A stretch of 64,000 nucleotides of DNA from Anaerocolumna jejuensis DSM 15929 (GTDB lineage Bacteria; Bacillota; Clostridia; Lachnospirales; Lachnospiraceae). The position numbers were made by a program, and so were the translations under genes. How positions within the stretch are numbered: the stretch's first letter is position 1; every line of letters starts with the position of its first letter. Where the stretch lies: the NCBI RefSeq assembly GCF_900142215.1, contig NZ_FRAC01000006.1, positions 310,001 through 374,000 of the forward strand. Direction: 5' to 3'. Below the pieces are notes generated by a model, which saw only the letters and a list, made by a program, of their open reading frames with translations, made no database searches and was not told the DNA's origin. Of the stretch, positions 1 through 8,199 are shown in pieces.

Positions 1-51
1 CTCTTTTTCCAGATGCAATGTTATATTTTCATTATTCTCAAACAATTTCAT
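1..51 (-). CDS. possible start of an unidentified gene, cut by left edge
   Basis: Reading leftwards from an ATG at 51, seventeen codons stay open to the window edge (begins MKLFENNENI). A GAGG lies just upstream but only one base from the ATG, so the start is weak. It follows yraN by 40 bp on the same strand, so it could be the next operon gene. Too short to identify; it may also be chance. Confidence 0.3.
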   Translation of the reverse strand, partial: MKLFENNENITLHLEKE

Positions 52-91
52 GCCTCATTTCTATTAGTCATAAGAACACTTTCTGCGGCTG

Positions 92-448
92 CTAAAACTG
101 TGCATCAAATGCATTCCGTATTAGAGTTATTTCCTCTTCTACAATTCCCACCGCATCAAAGCGGCAGGGAGTATCTTCCGGTATATGATTTATGTACATG
201 TAATACCTGGCTGCCTTGCAGATGTTTCTTATCTTTCTGCTGTCAACGGCTTCCAGGGGGGACCCGCTTTGTAAATCCTTGCGGTATTTCACTTCGATAA
301 ATACAAGAACCTCCCCTTCCCTTGCTATCAGGTCTATCTCTCCAGACCTGGTAAAGAAATTAGCGGCAAGAATACGGTAGCCGGCTGATGTAAGATAAGC
401 TGCTGCCTTTTGCTCCTTTTCACTTCCTATGGTTCTTTTATTATACAT
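92..448 (-). CDS. yraN: YraN family (UPF0102) endonuclease-like protein
   Basis: 118-residue protein of the YraN/UPF0102 family, whose fold resembles Holliday-junction resolvases and restriction endonucleases; its cellular role is not settled. Visible family features are the N-terminal GSEKEQKAAAYLTSAGYRIL helix, then RSGEIDLIAREG and VFIEVKYRK, carrying the Glu/Asp/Lys residues of an (E)-D-ExK nuclease-like site. I chose the ATG at 448 because AAGGAAGG precedes it and the family homology begins there; the frame stays open to 520, but those codons look like leader sequence. In many Firmicutes yraN lies with rnhB, as here, so it probably belongs to the rnhB operon. Moderately sure of family, unsure of activity. 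Confidence 0.85.
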   Translation of the reverse strand: MYNKRTIGSEKEQKAAAYLTSAGYRILAANFFTRSGEIDLIAREGEVLVFIEVKYRKDLQSGSPLEAVDSRKIRNICKAARYYMYINHIPEDTPCRFDAVGIVEEEITLIRNAFDAQF

Positions 449-507
449 AGCCTTCCTTATCGTATTATACTGTCCTGGACTTCCATGCTTTATTATTATG
501 CTTTGGG

Positions 508-1119
508 TCAGGTATCCCACTGTCCGGGCAGCTTTAATTTTTCCATGTAGGGAAACTTTTTATCATATTCTTCCGCCTTTACGGCATCGATATTCTCAAA
601 AACTTCCGATTGATAGAATTTTCCCTCTACCCCTTTTAATCCATCCGGCACCAGTTCCAAGCCCATAAATGCATCAAAATTCTTTCCATCCTTTGTAGTA
701 ATATGGAAATTATCACAGGTTTTAAAGCCATGTCTGGGGTAATATCCCGGTTCGCCAAATATGATAATCGCCTTATGCCCCTGTTTCCTGGCAATCTCGA
801 AGGTAGTTTTTAAAAGAAGGCTTCCGATTCCTTTATTCTGAAACTCTTTGTCAACACACAAAGGGCCAAAGGTCAGGACCTCTGTCTTTTGCTTCCCGTT
901 ATCGACATATGACTTGGAATACATGACAGTTCCTGCAACTTTCCCGTCTACCTCAGCAACTCTGCTTAGATCCGGTATATAATCCTTAGAGGATCGGAGC
1001 AGATGAACCAAATAATGCTCAAGACATCCGGGAACATGCAGGTTCCAGAAAGCTCTTTTGGTTATAGCTTCCGTTTCATACCAGTCTTTTTCCTGTTCTT
1101 CCCTTATATTTATATTCAT
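508..1119 (-). CDS. GNAT family N-acetyltransferase
   Basis: About 203 residues with a GNAT fold. The acetyl-CoA binding motif A is seen as LCVDKEFQNKGIGSLLLKTT (Q/R-x-x-G-x-G/A type), followed by IIIFGEPGYYPRHGFK, the typical beta5/alpha4 region of YhbS-like N-acetyltransferases. The substrate is not predictable. The start at 1119 is preferred: GAGAAAGG stands 10-12 bases ahead of it, whereas the upstream in-frame ATG at 1131 directly abuts that SD. It interrupts the usual flhB-like/yraN neighbourhood, so it may be a lineage-specific insertion into this operon. Confidence 0.85.
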   Translation of the reverse strand: MNINIREEQEKDWYETEAITKRAFWNLHVPGCLEHYLVHLLRSSKDYIPDLSRVAEVDGKVAGTVMYSKSYVDNGKQKTEVLTFGPLCVDKEFQNKGIGSLLLKTTFEIARKQGHKAIIIFGEPGYYPRHGFKTCDNFHITTKDGKNFDAFMGLELVPDGLKGVEGKFYQSEVFENIDAVKAEEYDKKFPYMEKLKLPGQWDT

Positions 1120-1162
1120 AGACACACACATCCTTTCTCACTGATTATTTTACTTTTCCGCT

Positions 1163-1480
1163 TTACTTCTCCAATTTTGCCTTTAAACGGTCCATATCAT
1201 CTACAAATATCATAATCTCAGAGACCACCTGGTAAAGTTCCGGAGGGATATAATCTCCAAGGTCAAGCTTGGAGAGACTGGAAGCCAGCTTATTGTCTTC
1301 ATGGATTGGTATCTGATTTTCTTTGGCTCCCTTTAATATTTTATCTGCCAGAAAGCCCTTACCGGTAGCTATGATTCTCGGAGCGGCATCCTCCGGGCTG
1401 TAACCAAGAGCTACTGCTGTTTTGTTTTTAAATTTCTCACTATCCACAGGATTATTAGTAGAATGCTCTTTTCTTACCAC
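1163..1480 (-). CDS. orphan FlhB C-terminal-domain protein (YlqH-like)
   Basis: 105 residues equivalent only to the cytoplasmic C-terminal domain of the flagellar/type III export switch protein FlhB, with no membrane part. Conserved pieces are VALGYSPEDAAPRIIATGKG, IPIHEDNKLASSL and YIPPELYQVVSEI. The autocleavage Asn-Pro-Thr-His of full-length FlhB is not present at the equivalent place (KNKTAVAL). Bacillus subtilis YlqH is a known relative and also lies next to rnhB, so gene order supports the call. Function of these free-standing domains is not known; no flagellar genes occur in the window apart from a cheR. Confidence 0.88.
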   Translation of the reverse strand: MVRKEHSTNNPVDSEKFKNKTAVALGYSPEDAAPRIIATGKGFLADKILKGAKENQIPIHEDNKLASSLSKLDLGDYIPPELYQVVSEIMIFVDDMDRLKAKLEK

Positions 1481-1496
1481 GAAATCCGCCTCCTTA

Positions 1497-2255
1497 TCAC
1501 TGGAAGTTTTTTATAAAGCTTGCTCTATGAAGAGGTGTCGGCCCATATAATTTCAGGGCTTCTATGTGCTCTGCCGAGCCGTAGCCCTTGTTGGAAGCAA
1601 AGCCATAGGCAGGAAAGAGCTTATCATAAGCTGTCATGATGCGGTCCCTTGTGACCTTTGCTATGATACTTGCAGCCGCAATGGATACGCTTTTGGCATC
1701 TCCCTTGATAATCGGTACCTGCTTTATGGGAACCCTGGGTATGGTTACGGCATCATTAAGCAATATATCGGGTGTAACACTTAAGTTTCCAATTGCCTGG
1801 CGCATAGCTTCATAGGTAGCCTGCAGGATATTAATTTCATCAATCTTAGCCGGAGGAACAGAACCCACACCAACAGACAGTGCTTTTTCCATAATCTCAT
1901 CAAAAAGCTTTTCTCTCATCTTTTCAGATAACTGCTTGGAATCATTGATATATAAGATATCGCAATTCTTTGGAAGAATGACGGCAGCCGCCATAACGGG
2001 ACCTGCTAACGGCCCCCTTCCAACTTCGTCAATACCACAGATATAAGAGTACTCACCATATGTCCTTTCAAAGGAGGTCATCTCATAAACCCTGTGTCTT
2101 TCTGATTCCAGGGCTTCTTGTTTCTTATGGTATTTATCAATCAGGTTTTTTACTCCTGCCCTTGGGTCTTCCTGATACTTTATTATAATATCGGCTACTT
2201 CCTCTTCCTTCGCCAGCTGAAATTCTTCTTTAATTGCCTGTATGCTCTTCTCCAT
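1497..2255 (-). CDS. rnhB: ribonuclease HII
   Basis: Cleaves the RNA strand of RNA-DNA hybrids and removes single ribonucleotides from DNA. The acidic site is in YICGIDEVGRGPLAGPV (Asp76, Glu77), with later motifs LLNDAVTIP and SIAAASIIAKVTRDR. At 252 residues it carries an N-terminal extension of about 70 residues before the catalytic core, as in B. subtilis RnhB. AGAGGA precedes the ATG at 2255. It lies 13 bp after rbgA and 16 bp before the flhB-like gene, so these genes are probably one transcript. Confidence 0.95.
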   Translation of the reverse strand: MEKSIQAIKEEFQLAKEEEVADIIIKYQEDPRAGVKNLIDKYHKKQEALESERHRVYEMTSFERTYGEYSYICGIDEVGRGPLAGPVMAAAVILPKNCDILYINDSKQLSEKMREKLFDEIMEKALSVGVGSVPPAKIDEINILQATYEAMRQAIGNLSVTPDILLNDAVTIPRVPIKQVPIIKGDAKSVSIAAASIIAKVTRDRIMTAYDKLFPAYGFASNKGYGSAEHIEALKLYGPTPLHRASFIKNFQ

Positions 2256-2268
2256 GTAATATTCCTCT

Positions 2269-3150
2269 TTATTTGTCGTTTATCGGAAGTACAACATCCT
2301 CAGCAGGTTCTGCCGGAAATTCCAGGGTCACTTTTCCAAGCTTGGCATTGCGGAAATCATCCACAATAAAACCGGAGGCTTTTTCAAGGTCTAATTCCCC
2401 GCCCTTTAACAAACAGGCCCTTTTCTTTGCCACCGCTGTCAGATTCTCTTCCGGGATATCACTTTCTGTAATTCCATAGCGCTCTGTAAGCGCTCCTTTA
2501 TAATACTTTGTAAGAAAGGTTATGAGTGACAGGCTTAAATCATAACTGTTTAAGATATCTTCCCGGATAGAGCCAATAAGAGCAAGATGGAGCCCCACCT
2601 GCTGGTCCTCAAATTTCGGCCACAGTATACCCGGAGTGTCAAGGAGCTCAATGGACTTATTCAGTTTAATCCACTGCTTTCCCTTCGTAACCCCCGGCTT
2701 ATTGCCGGTTTTGGCCGCAGCCTTGCCGGAAATACTGTTGATAAAGGTTGATTTTCCAACATTGGGTATTCCAACAACCATAGCCCTTAAGGGTCTGTTG
2801 AGAATACCTTTTCTTCTATCTCTTTCTATCTTCGCCTTGCAGGCCTCCATTACCGCATCATTTACCTTACGGATTCCATCACCTTTTTTGGAATTCACCA
2901 AAGCCGCAATATAGCCCTGGCCCTCAAAATATTCCTTCCATTTCAGGTTCTGGCTGTCGTCTGCCAAGTCACATTTATTCAACAGAATAACTCTGGATTT
3001 GCTCCCAGCCATCTGATTAATATCCGGATTCTTGCTGCTAAGCGGAATACGTGCATCCACTAATTCGATGATTACATCGATTAACTTCATATCCTCCTGC
3101 ATCATACGCTTTGCTTTGGACATATGACCGGGATACCATTGAAAATGCAT
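2269..3150 (-). CDS. rbgA: ribosome biogenesis GTPase A (YlqF/RbgA)
   Basis: Circularly permuted GTPase needed for late assembly of the 50S subunit. The permuted order is visible: G4 NKCD at about residues 58-61 comes before G1 GIPNVGKST (127-135) and G3 DTPG (171-174). The N-terminus MHFQWYPGHMSKAKR is the family hallmark. The 293-residue length matches the family. AAGGAGG precedes the start. It lies two bases after lepB; the lepB-rbgA-rnhB order is the standard Firmicutes arrangement. Confidence 0.97.
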   Translation of the reverse strand: MHFQWYPGHMSKAKRMMQEDMKLIDVIIELVDARIPLSSKNPDINQMAGSKSRVILLNKCDLADDSQNLKWKEYFEGQGYIAALVNSKKGDGIRKVNDAVMEACKAKIERDRRKGILNRPLRAMVVGIPNVGKSTFINSISGKAAAKTGNKPGVTKGKQWIKLNKSIELLDTPGILWPKFEDQQVGLHLALIGSIREDILNSYDLSLSLITFLTKYYKGALTERYGITESDIPEENLTAVAKKRACLLKGGELDLEKASGFIVDDFRNAKLGKVTLEFPAEPAEDVVLPINDK

Positions 3151-3152
3151 TA

Positions 3153-3740
3153 CTACTCCTCCTTTGCAATGTTTAATTTATTAATAAAGGCAAAGCCGTT
3201 TTGTCTGATCCAGGCTTTCCCGATGATATCTTCTTTGACAATATTTCCGATATTGGCAAAACGGCTGTCTTCACTGTTGTTACGGTTATCCCCGAGAACA
3301 AAGAACTCATTCTCATCCAGCTTAATATCCTCTTCTGCCAGTCCGGGATTTTCAATTGAGTCGGTTACGGCCCGCTCCTTCAGCTCCTCGCCGTTAATAT
3401 AGACCTTGCCGCCCTTTATCTGCACCGTTTCACCGGGCAATCCGATTACTCTTTTCACATTCAGGTAACTGTGCTCTTTGTTGGACTGCTTAAACACAAT
3501 TACATCATAACGCTTTGGCTTATGAAAAACATAGGCAAATTTGTTTATAATTATTTTATCCTGGTCCTTCAGGGTATTTTCCATGGATTGCCCGGGCATA
3601 ACGGTCTTTTCCAATGCATAATTGGCTATAAAATAAGCTAAACCAATAACCGCAGCAATCTCAACAAACCATATGAGCAAGGATAGTATTACCTTTTTTA
3701 TAACAGGTCCCTTATCCTCTTTATCAAAATCATAACGCAT
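3153..3740 (-). CDS. lepB: signal peptidase I
   Basis: Membrane-anchored serine protease that removes signal peptides from exported proteins. With the start at 3740 (AAAGGA five bases ahead) the protein is 195 residues: short cytoplasmic N-terminus, one membrane helix at about 16-38, catalytic Ser52 in MPGQSMENTL and Lys96 in LNVKRVIGLPGE, and the C-terminal box FVLGDNRNNSEDSR. The frame is open up to 3896, but that extension runs through an inverted-repeat element and the rplS terminator and is not credible protein. Only one transmembrane segment, as in Gram-positive P-type enzymes. Confidence 0.96.
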   Translation of the reverse strand: MRYDFDKEDKGPVIKKVILSLLIWFVEIAAVIGLAYFIANYALEKTVMPGQSMENTLKDQDKIIINKFAYVFHKPKRYDVIVFKQSNKEHSYLNVKRVIGLPGETVQIKGGKVYINGEELKERAVTDSIENPGLAEEDIKLDENEFFVLGDNRNNSEDSRFANIGNIVKEDIIGKAWIRQNGFAFINKLNIAKEE

Positions 3741-3791
3741 TTTAATCCTTTCGCAAATATCAACTCTGTGATTTGATATTCCTGAATACAT

Positions 3792-3862
3792 GGTTGAAAA
3801 ATGTTTTTTATTTATCAACCCAGCTCCCATTGCATGCCGTATCTGCCTGCAGATATGCACCG
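3792..3862 (-). repeat. stem-loop leader element, copy upstream of lepB
   Basis: In the lepB sense this reads a stem ATATCTGC/GCAGATA, then GGCATGCAATGGGAG, then a second A/T-rich hairpin closed by GGTTGA/TCAACC. The first half closely matches the copy ahead of cheR (36373-36458), about 30 shared positions, and the two-hairpin layout matches the copies ahead of GH113 and cinA. It lies between the rplS terminator and the lepB start. Confidence 0.6.
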
Positions 3863-3886
3863 TAATACTTCCCCGGCAGGATAATA

Positions 3887-3918
3887 AAAGGGACAATACT
3901 ATAAGTAGTTGTCCCTTT
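3887..3918 (-). terminator. Rho-independent terminator after rplS
   Basis: Ten-base perfect stem AAAGGGACAA/TTGTCCCTTT with a 12-base loop, 22 bp after the rplS stop; in the minus sense the stem runs into TTTTATTAT. It separates rplS from lepB. Confidence 0.85.
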
Positions 3919-3939
3919 CCCGTTTTTGGTCACGTGCTA

Positions 3940-4287
3940 TTATTTTACGATTTCTTTAACTTTCGCTTTCTTACCTACTCTGCCGCGTAAATAATTTAAC
4001 TTAGCTCTTCTAACCTTACCATGTCTGATAACTTCGATTTTTTCAACACTGGGGGAATGCAGGGGCCATGTCTTCTCTACACCAATACCATTGGAAGACT
4101 TTCTTACGGTAAATGTTTCTCTGGCGCCGCCGTTCTGTCTCTTTAAAACAGTACCCTCGAAAACCTGTGTTCTTTCACGGTTACCTTCTTTTACTTTTGC
4201 GTATACTTTTACAGTATCGCCTACGTTGAAATCTGCGATTTCACTCTTAAGCTGAGCAGCTTCGATTTCTTTAATAATGTTATTCAC
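3940..4287 (-). CDS. rplS: 50S ribosomal protein L19
   Basis: 115 residues, full length for L19, a protein at the 30S-50S interface. Recognised from FNVGDTVKVYAKVKEGNRER, FEGTVLKRQ, TFTVRKSSNGIGVEKTWPLH and the C-terminal RAKLNYLRGRVGKKAKVKE. AAAGGAGG precedes the ATG. Although trmD is the next gene upstream, a 313-bp gap with its own promoter (4402-4430) separates them, so rplS is probably expressed on its own as a monocistron ending at 3887-3918. Confidence 0.98.
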   Translation of the reverse strand: MNNIIKEIEAAQLKSEIADFNVGDTVKVYAKVKEGNRERTQVFEGTVLKRQNGGARETFTVRKSSNGIGVEKTWPLHSPSVEKIEVIRHGKVRRAKLNYLRGRVGKKAKVKEIVK

Positions 4288-4395
4288 TCTTGTGACCTCC
4301 TTTAAATTCGATGTTCTTAATACCTTGCCTCACAGAAATCTGCTTGTACAAATCCGTCAAAGGGCGTTGTATCAGAGGACCATCCCATCTCACAA
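4288..4395 (-). promoter_or_regulatory. rplS 5' leader, possible L19 leader RNA
   Basis: About 107 nt lie between the likely transcription start (near 4395) and the rplS ATG. L19 leader RNAs that respond to the protein are known in Firmicutes; position and length fit, but I cannot fold or align it here, so the identity is inferred from context. Confidence 0.4.
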
Positions 4396-4401
4396 CAATT
4401 T

Positions 4402-4430
4402 ACTATAACATGGCAATGGCAAAATTGCAA
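4402..4430 (-). promoter_or_regulatory. sigma-A-type promoter for rplS
   Basis: In the minus sense TTGCAA, 17-base spacer, TATAGT; -35 at 4425-4430 and -10 at 4402-4407. Confidence 0.75.
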
Positions 4431-4472
4431 GTATTTTCCGAAGATAAATCAAATTTCACCTATAAAAGATGC

Positions 4473-4519
4473 ACGGGTAAAATACAACCTCTATAAGATT
4501 ATACCCCCCTCTTACCCGT
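4473..4519 (-). terminator. stem-loop between trmD and rplS, possible end of a short transcript
   Basis: Eight-base stem ACGGGTAA/TTACCCGT followed in the minus sense by GCATCTTTTATAG. It could end trmD operon transcription, or end a small RNA starting at the promoter 4533-4561. The downstream T run is short. Confidence 0.45.
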
Positions 4520-4532
4520 ACACCTTACAATC

Positions 4533-4561
4533 AGTATAAAACTGACTATTATAATAGTCAA
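4533..4561 (-). promoter_or_regulatory. second promoter in the trmD-rplS gap
   Basis: In the minus sense TTGACT, 17-base spacer, TATACT: a good sigma-A match placed only 40 bp after trmD with no gene directly behind it. The transcript would run through the stem-loop at 4473-4519, giving a candidate RNA of roughly 60-70 nt, or read on into rplS. Confidence 0.55.
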
Positions 4562-4600
4562 TAGACATTTATGTCTAACTGTATAAAAAAATGACAAACT

Positions 4601-5338
4601 CTACTCCTGCGTGTGAAGAAACTTTTTGTCCTTCTCCGTCAAGGCAGCCTTTTCCAGCATGTCCGGCCTGTTTTCACGGGTTCTTTTAAGTGATTGCTCT
4701 CTCCGCCAATCTTCAATTCTGGCATGATGGCCGGATAAAAGGACCTCCGGCACCTTCTTTCCTTCGAATTCCTCCGGTCTGGTGTACTGGGGATATTCCA
4801 GGAGATTATCCTGAAAGGTCTCAAATTCCGCGGAGGTTTCGTTATTAAGGACTCCCGGAACCAGTCTGCTGATCGCATCCATCATTACCATTGACGGAAG
4901 TTCTCCCCCAGTTAATACATAATCACCGATGGATACATTATCCGTTACAACCATTTCCAGTGCCCGTTCATCAATTCCCTCATAATGACCGCATAGAAAG
5001 ATCAGGTTCTCTTCCTTCGACAGCTCCTCTGCCATAGTCTGGTCAAAGACTTTTCCCTGAGGAGTAAGATAGATTACTCTTGGAACTTTTTGACTTTCAA
5101 TCTCTATCTTTCCTTGTATGGAACGGCAGGCTCTCACTACTGGCCCCGGAGCCATTACCATGCCGGCCCCTCCGCCATAGGGGTAATCATCCACCCGGTT
5201 ATGCTTGTTTTCTGAAAAATCTCTGATATCTACCGTATCGAGCTGAAGGATTCCCTTCTCCAGAGCTCTTCCGGTTATACTGGCTGACAGGCACTGCCTT
5301 ATCATCTCAGGAAATAGAGTTAATACGTAAAAATTCAT
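4601..5338 (-). CDS. trmD: tRNA (guanine37-N1)-methyltransferase
   Basis: Methylates N1 of G37 next to the anticodon to prevent frameshifting, using SAM bound in a trefoil-knot (SPOUT) fold. Family motifs: MNFYVLTLFPEMI, VDDYPYGGGAGMVM, FLCGHYEGIDERA and SIGDYVLTGGELP, followed by the C-terminal VPEVLLSGHHARIEDWRRE. 245 residues, normal length. It lies 69 bp after rimM, in the conserved rpsP-khpA-rimM-trmD order. Confidence 0.98.
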   Translation of the reverse strand: MNFYVLTLFPEMIRQCLSASITGRALEKGILQLDTVDIRDFSENKHNRVDDYPYGGGAGMVMAPGPVVRACRSIQGKIEIESQKVPRVIYLTPQGKVFDQTMAEELSKEENLIFLCGHYEGIDERALEMVVTDNVSIGDYVLTGGELPSMVMMDAISRLVPGVLNNETSAEFETFQDNLLEYPQYTRPEEFEGKKVPEVLLSGHHARIEDWRREQSLKRTRENRPDMLEKAALTEKDKKFLHTQE

Positions 5339-5407
5339 GGATTACAGCCTTTCAAAATATTATGAAAATAAAGGACAAAGTTGCGGTTAGCATAGACTAT
5401 AGCTGCT

Positions 5408-5914
5408 TTATAATAATCCCGGCATCAGATGGACAAGTATCCTTTTGTTCTCAGCATCCACTTCCAGGATGCACTCCTTAATAGAAGGAAGCAGAACTTC
5501 ACTTCCGTCCTTTCTGGTTACCACATAGACATCATTTGCACCGGTAGTCATAACGTCCGTCAAGGTGCCGAGCTCTTCTCCCTCATCGGTAACGACCAGA
5601 GAATCCAGAATGTCACAGATAAAATATTCATCCTCCGAAAGCTCCACTGCATTCTCTCTTGTTACCAGCAGGTCGTGTCCTTTATATTTTTCAACATCAT
5701 TTATATTATCAATTCCCTTGAATTTCAGGATGGCCCATTGCTTAAAAAATTTGACTCCTGCTATTTCAAGTTCCATATATTCTTTTCCAGTATCTAAAAA
5801 GACCTGTTTTAACTGCTTAAAACGGCCCATATCATCGGTCGTGGGAAATACCTTCACTTCGCCTTTTATCCCATGGGTAGCTGTAATTATCCCTACTCTT
5901 AAATAGTTTTCCAT
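5408..5914 (-). CDS. rimM: 16S rRNA processing protein RimM
   Basis: Assembly factor for the 30S head. The mature start at 5914 (AGGAG, then ATG; begins MENYLRVGIITATHGIKGEV) gives 168 residues, the normal RimM length. The N-terminal RimM domain is followed by a PRC barrel (EYFICDILDSLVVTDEGEEL ... VYVVTRKDGSEVLLPSIKEC). The frame is open to 6022 but that part is leader. Lies between khpA and trmD. Confidence 0.96.
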   Translation of the reverse strand: MENYLRVGIITATHGIKGEVKVFPTTDDMGRFKQLKQVFLDTGKEYMELEIAGVKFFKQWAILKFKGIDNINDVEKYKGHDLLVTRENAVELSEDEYFICDILDSLVVTDEGEELGTLTDVMTTGANDVYVVTRKDGSEVLLPSIKECILEVDAENKRILVHLMPGLL

Positions 5915-6058
5915 TAAAACTCCTCTTAATCCTTCACCAAAAATAAGAACCCATGACAAGTTAGGGTAAGGAAAGAATTTTCCGGAAAAATAACTTTTTT
6001 CCGGAAGTTTCTTTCGAATCACCTATTCCAGACAGGGTCCTTTAAAGGTTTATAATCA

Positions 6059-6289
6059 TTATTGAAGTATTTCAACAACTACCTTTTTATCATCCTTAGC
6101 AGCTGCTGCTTTTACAACGGTACGAATGGATTTTGCAATCCGGCCTTGTTTGCCGATGACCTTCCCCATGTCCTCAGGTGCAACCTTTAATTCCACAATA
6201 ATGGACTGGTCGGTTTCCTTTTCTGTTACAACAACTTCTTCAGGGTGATCAACGAGTGATGTAGCAATTACTTTAACTAATTCTTTCAT
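6059..6289 (-). CDS. khpA: KH-domain RNA-binding protein KhpA (YlqC)
   Basis: 76 residues, a single type II KH domain with the GxxG loop in MGKVIGKQGRIAKSIR. KhpA partners KhpB (Jag) in binding many small and messenger RNAs in Gram-positive bacteria. The ATG at 6289 has GGAGG nine bases upstream; the open frame to 6358 has no family similarity. Located between rpsP and rimM, the standard place. Confidence 0.95.
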   Translation of the reverse strand: MKELVKVIATSLVDHPEEVVVTEKETDQSIIVELKVAPEDMGKVIGKQGRIAKSIRTVVKAAAAKDDKKVVVEILQ

Positions 6290-6382
6290 TACCCTACACC
6301 TCCAATGGAATATGACTAAATCAACCATAAACCGGAATTTACGGCAATACGCCATCATTCCTTAAAAATGCCAAACAGAAAA

Positions 6383-6628
6383 TTATTTTCTAATTCCTGC
6401 TTTTTTAAATAAATTGCCGACTGTCTCAGTAGGCTGGGCACCGTTCTGTAACCACTTCTTTGTTGCTTCCTCGTTAATCTTAAAAGCATTAGGTTCTTTT
6501 GTAGGATCATAAGTACCGAGTTCTTCGATAAATCTTCCATCTCTGGGTGATCTGGAATCTGAAACAACGATTCTATAGAAAGGAGCCTTTTTCTGACCCA
6601 TTCTTTTTAATCTGATCTTAACTGCCAT
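6383..6628 (-). CDS. rpsP: 30S ribosomal protein S16
   Basis: 81 residues: MAVKIRLKRMGQKKAPFYRI, VVSDSRSPRDGRFIEELGTY and the PTETVGNLFKKAG end are diagnostic of S16. A strong AAGGAGG precedes the ATG. It follows ffh by 72 bp, a gap that contains a weak dyad GTTATAA/TTATAAC at 6675-6692. Confidence 0.98.
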   Translation of the reverse strand: MAVKIRLKRMGQKKAPFYRIVVSDSRSPRDGRFIEELGTYDPTKEPNAFKINEEATKKWLQNGAQPTETVGNLFKKAGIRK

Positions 6629-6700
6629 GATTTCACCTCCTTAAAATCTTGTGTTAATATTTATTTATTGAAAAGTTATAATGTGTTATAACCTGCCAAC

Positions 6701-8047
6701 CTAAAATCCAAAGGGCAATTTGAATTTGCCTTTTTTCATACCCTTAGAGCCCATCATACCGGACATCTGCTTCATCATCTTCTTCGTCTGATCGAATTGC
6801 TTTACAATCTTATTTACTTCGCTGATGTCAACACCGGCTCCCTGTGCAATCCTCTTCTTTCTGGAGGGATTCAATATATCGGGATTGGCTCTTTCCGCCT
6901 TTGTCATGGAATAGATAATTGCCTCTACTCCGTTAAAGGCATTGTCATCCACCTCAACATCCTTTAACTGGCTTCCCATACCGGGCATCATCTTTAAAAT
7001 ATCGTTGATGCCTCCCATTTTCTTAATCTGCTGTAATTGATCCAGATAATCATTAAAGTCAAACTCTGCCTTTTTAAGCTTTTTCTCCAGCTGCTTGGCT
7101 TTCTCCTCATCAAAATCTGCCTGGGCTTTATCAATAAGAGTCAGGATATCACCCATACCAAGGATTCTGGAAGCCATACGGTCGGGGAAAAACTGCTCCA
7201 AATCCGAAAGCTTCTCTCCCATACCTGCATAAAGGATGGGACGGCCTGTTACTGCCCTGATGGAAAGAGCCGCACCGCCTCTGGTATCACCATCCAGCTT
7301 TGTAAGAATAACCCCGTCTATGCCGATTTTATTCTGGAAATTCTCCGCTACATTGACAGCATCCTGGCCTGTCATGGAATCCACTACCAGGATGGTCTGG
7401 TGAACCTCTATATTTTCCTTGATTTCAATGAGCTCATTCATCATGTCTTCATCAACATGAAGACGTCCTGCGGTATCTAAAATCACCACATTCAAATTAT
7501 TGCTCTTGGCATGCTCTAAGGCAGCCTTTGCAATGTTTACGGGCTTGTGCTTATCTCCCATGGAGAAAACAGGCACTCCCTGCTTGTCACCGTTTATCTT
7601 CAGCTGTTCAATAGCAGCGGGACGATAGATATCACAGGCTGCTAAAAGGGGGCGTTTACCCTTTGCTTTAAACTTACCGGCTAATTTTGCCGTAGTGGTC
7701 GTTTTACCTGCACCCTGTAAGCCGCACATCATAATAACCGTGATTTCGTTGCCGGGCTTAAAGACTATTTCCGTTGTTTCGGAGCCCATGAGATTTACCA
7801 TCTCTTCATTTACTATCTTAATAACCATCTGACCGGGTGTAAGACTTGACATAACATCCTGGCCTACGGCACGCTCCTGCACAGTCTTAATAAAGTTCTT
7901 AACCACCTTAAAGTTAACGTCGGCTTCCAGCAATGCCATCTTTACTTCCTTTAATGCGGTGGCAACATCCGCTTCACTTAAGCGTCCCTTGCCTCTAAGG
8001 TTCTTAAATACGTTTTGTAATTTTTCAGAAAGGCTGTCAAATGCCAT
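6701..8047 (-). CDS. ffh: signal recognition particle protein
   Basis: GTPase of the signal recognition particle, delivering nascent membrane and secreted proteins to FtsY (also in this window). N-domain, then G-domain with G1 GLQGAGKTTT (about 109-118), DTAGRLHVDEDMM, TKLDGDTRGGAALS; C-terminal M-domain rich in Met and Gly (MKQMSGMMGSKGMKKG). 448 residues, full length. AGGAGG lies before the ATG at 8047. Probably cotranscribed with ylxM, 152 bp upstream. Confidence 0.98.
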   Translation of the reverse strand: MAFDSLSEKLQNVFKNLRGKGRLSEADVATALKEVKMALLEADVNFKVVKNFIKTVQERAVGQDVMSSLTPGQMVIKIVNEEMVNLMGSETTEIVFKPGNEITVIMMCGLQGAGKTTTTAKLAGKFKAKGKRPLLAACDIYRPAAIEQLKINGDKQGVPVFSMGDKHKPVNIAKAALEHAKSNNLNVVILDTAGRLHVDEDMMNELIEIKENIEVHQTILVVDSMTGQDAVNVAENFQNKIGIDGVILTKLDGDTRGGAALSIRAVTGRPILYAGMGEKLSDLEQFFPDRMASRILGMGDILTLIDKAQADFDEEKAKQLEKKLKKAEFDFNDYLDQLQQIKKMGGINDILKMMPGMGSQLKDVEVDDNAFNGVEAIIYSMTKAERANPDILNPSRKKRIAQGAGVDISEVNKIVKQFDQTKKMMKQMSGMMGSKGMKKGKFKLPFGF

Positions 8048-8199
8048 TCGGGAACCTCCTGCCTGTTATTCTTGCCTGATTTATTAATAGTCCGGTAAAC
8101 TTATCTATTTAATAAGAATCCTATATGTCTATATTTATTCTATATCCTTCTTCATTACAAGCTGCCCGAGCCGGCTTCCTCTGCACGGAGCGAAGTCCT

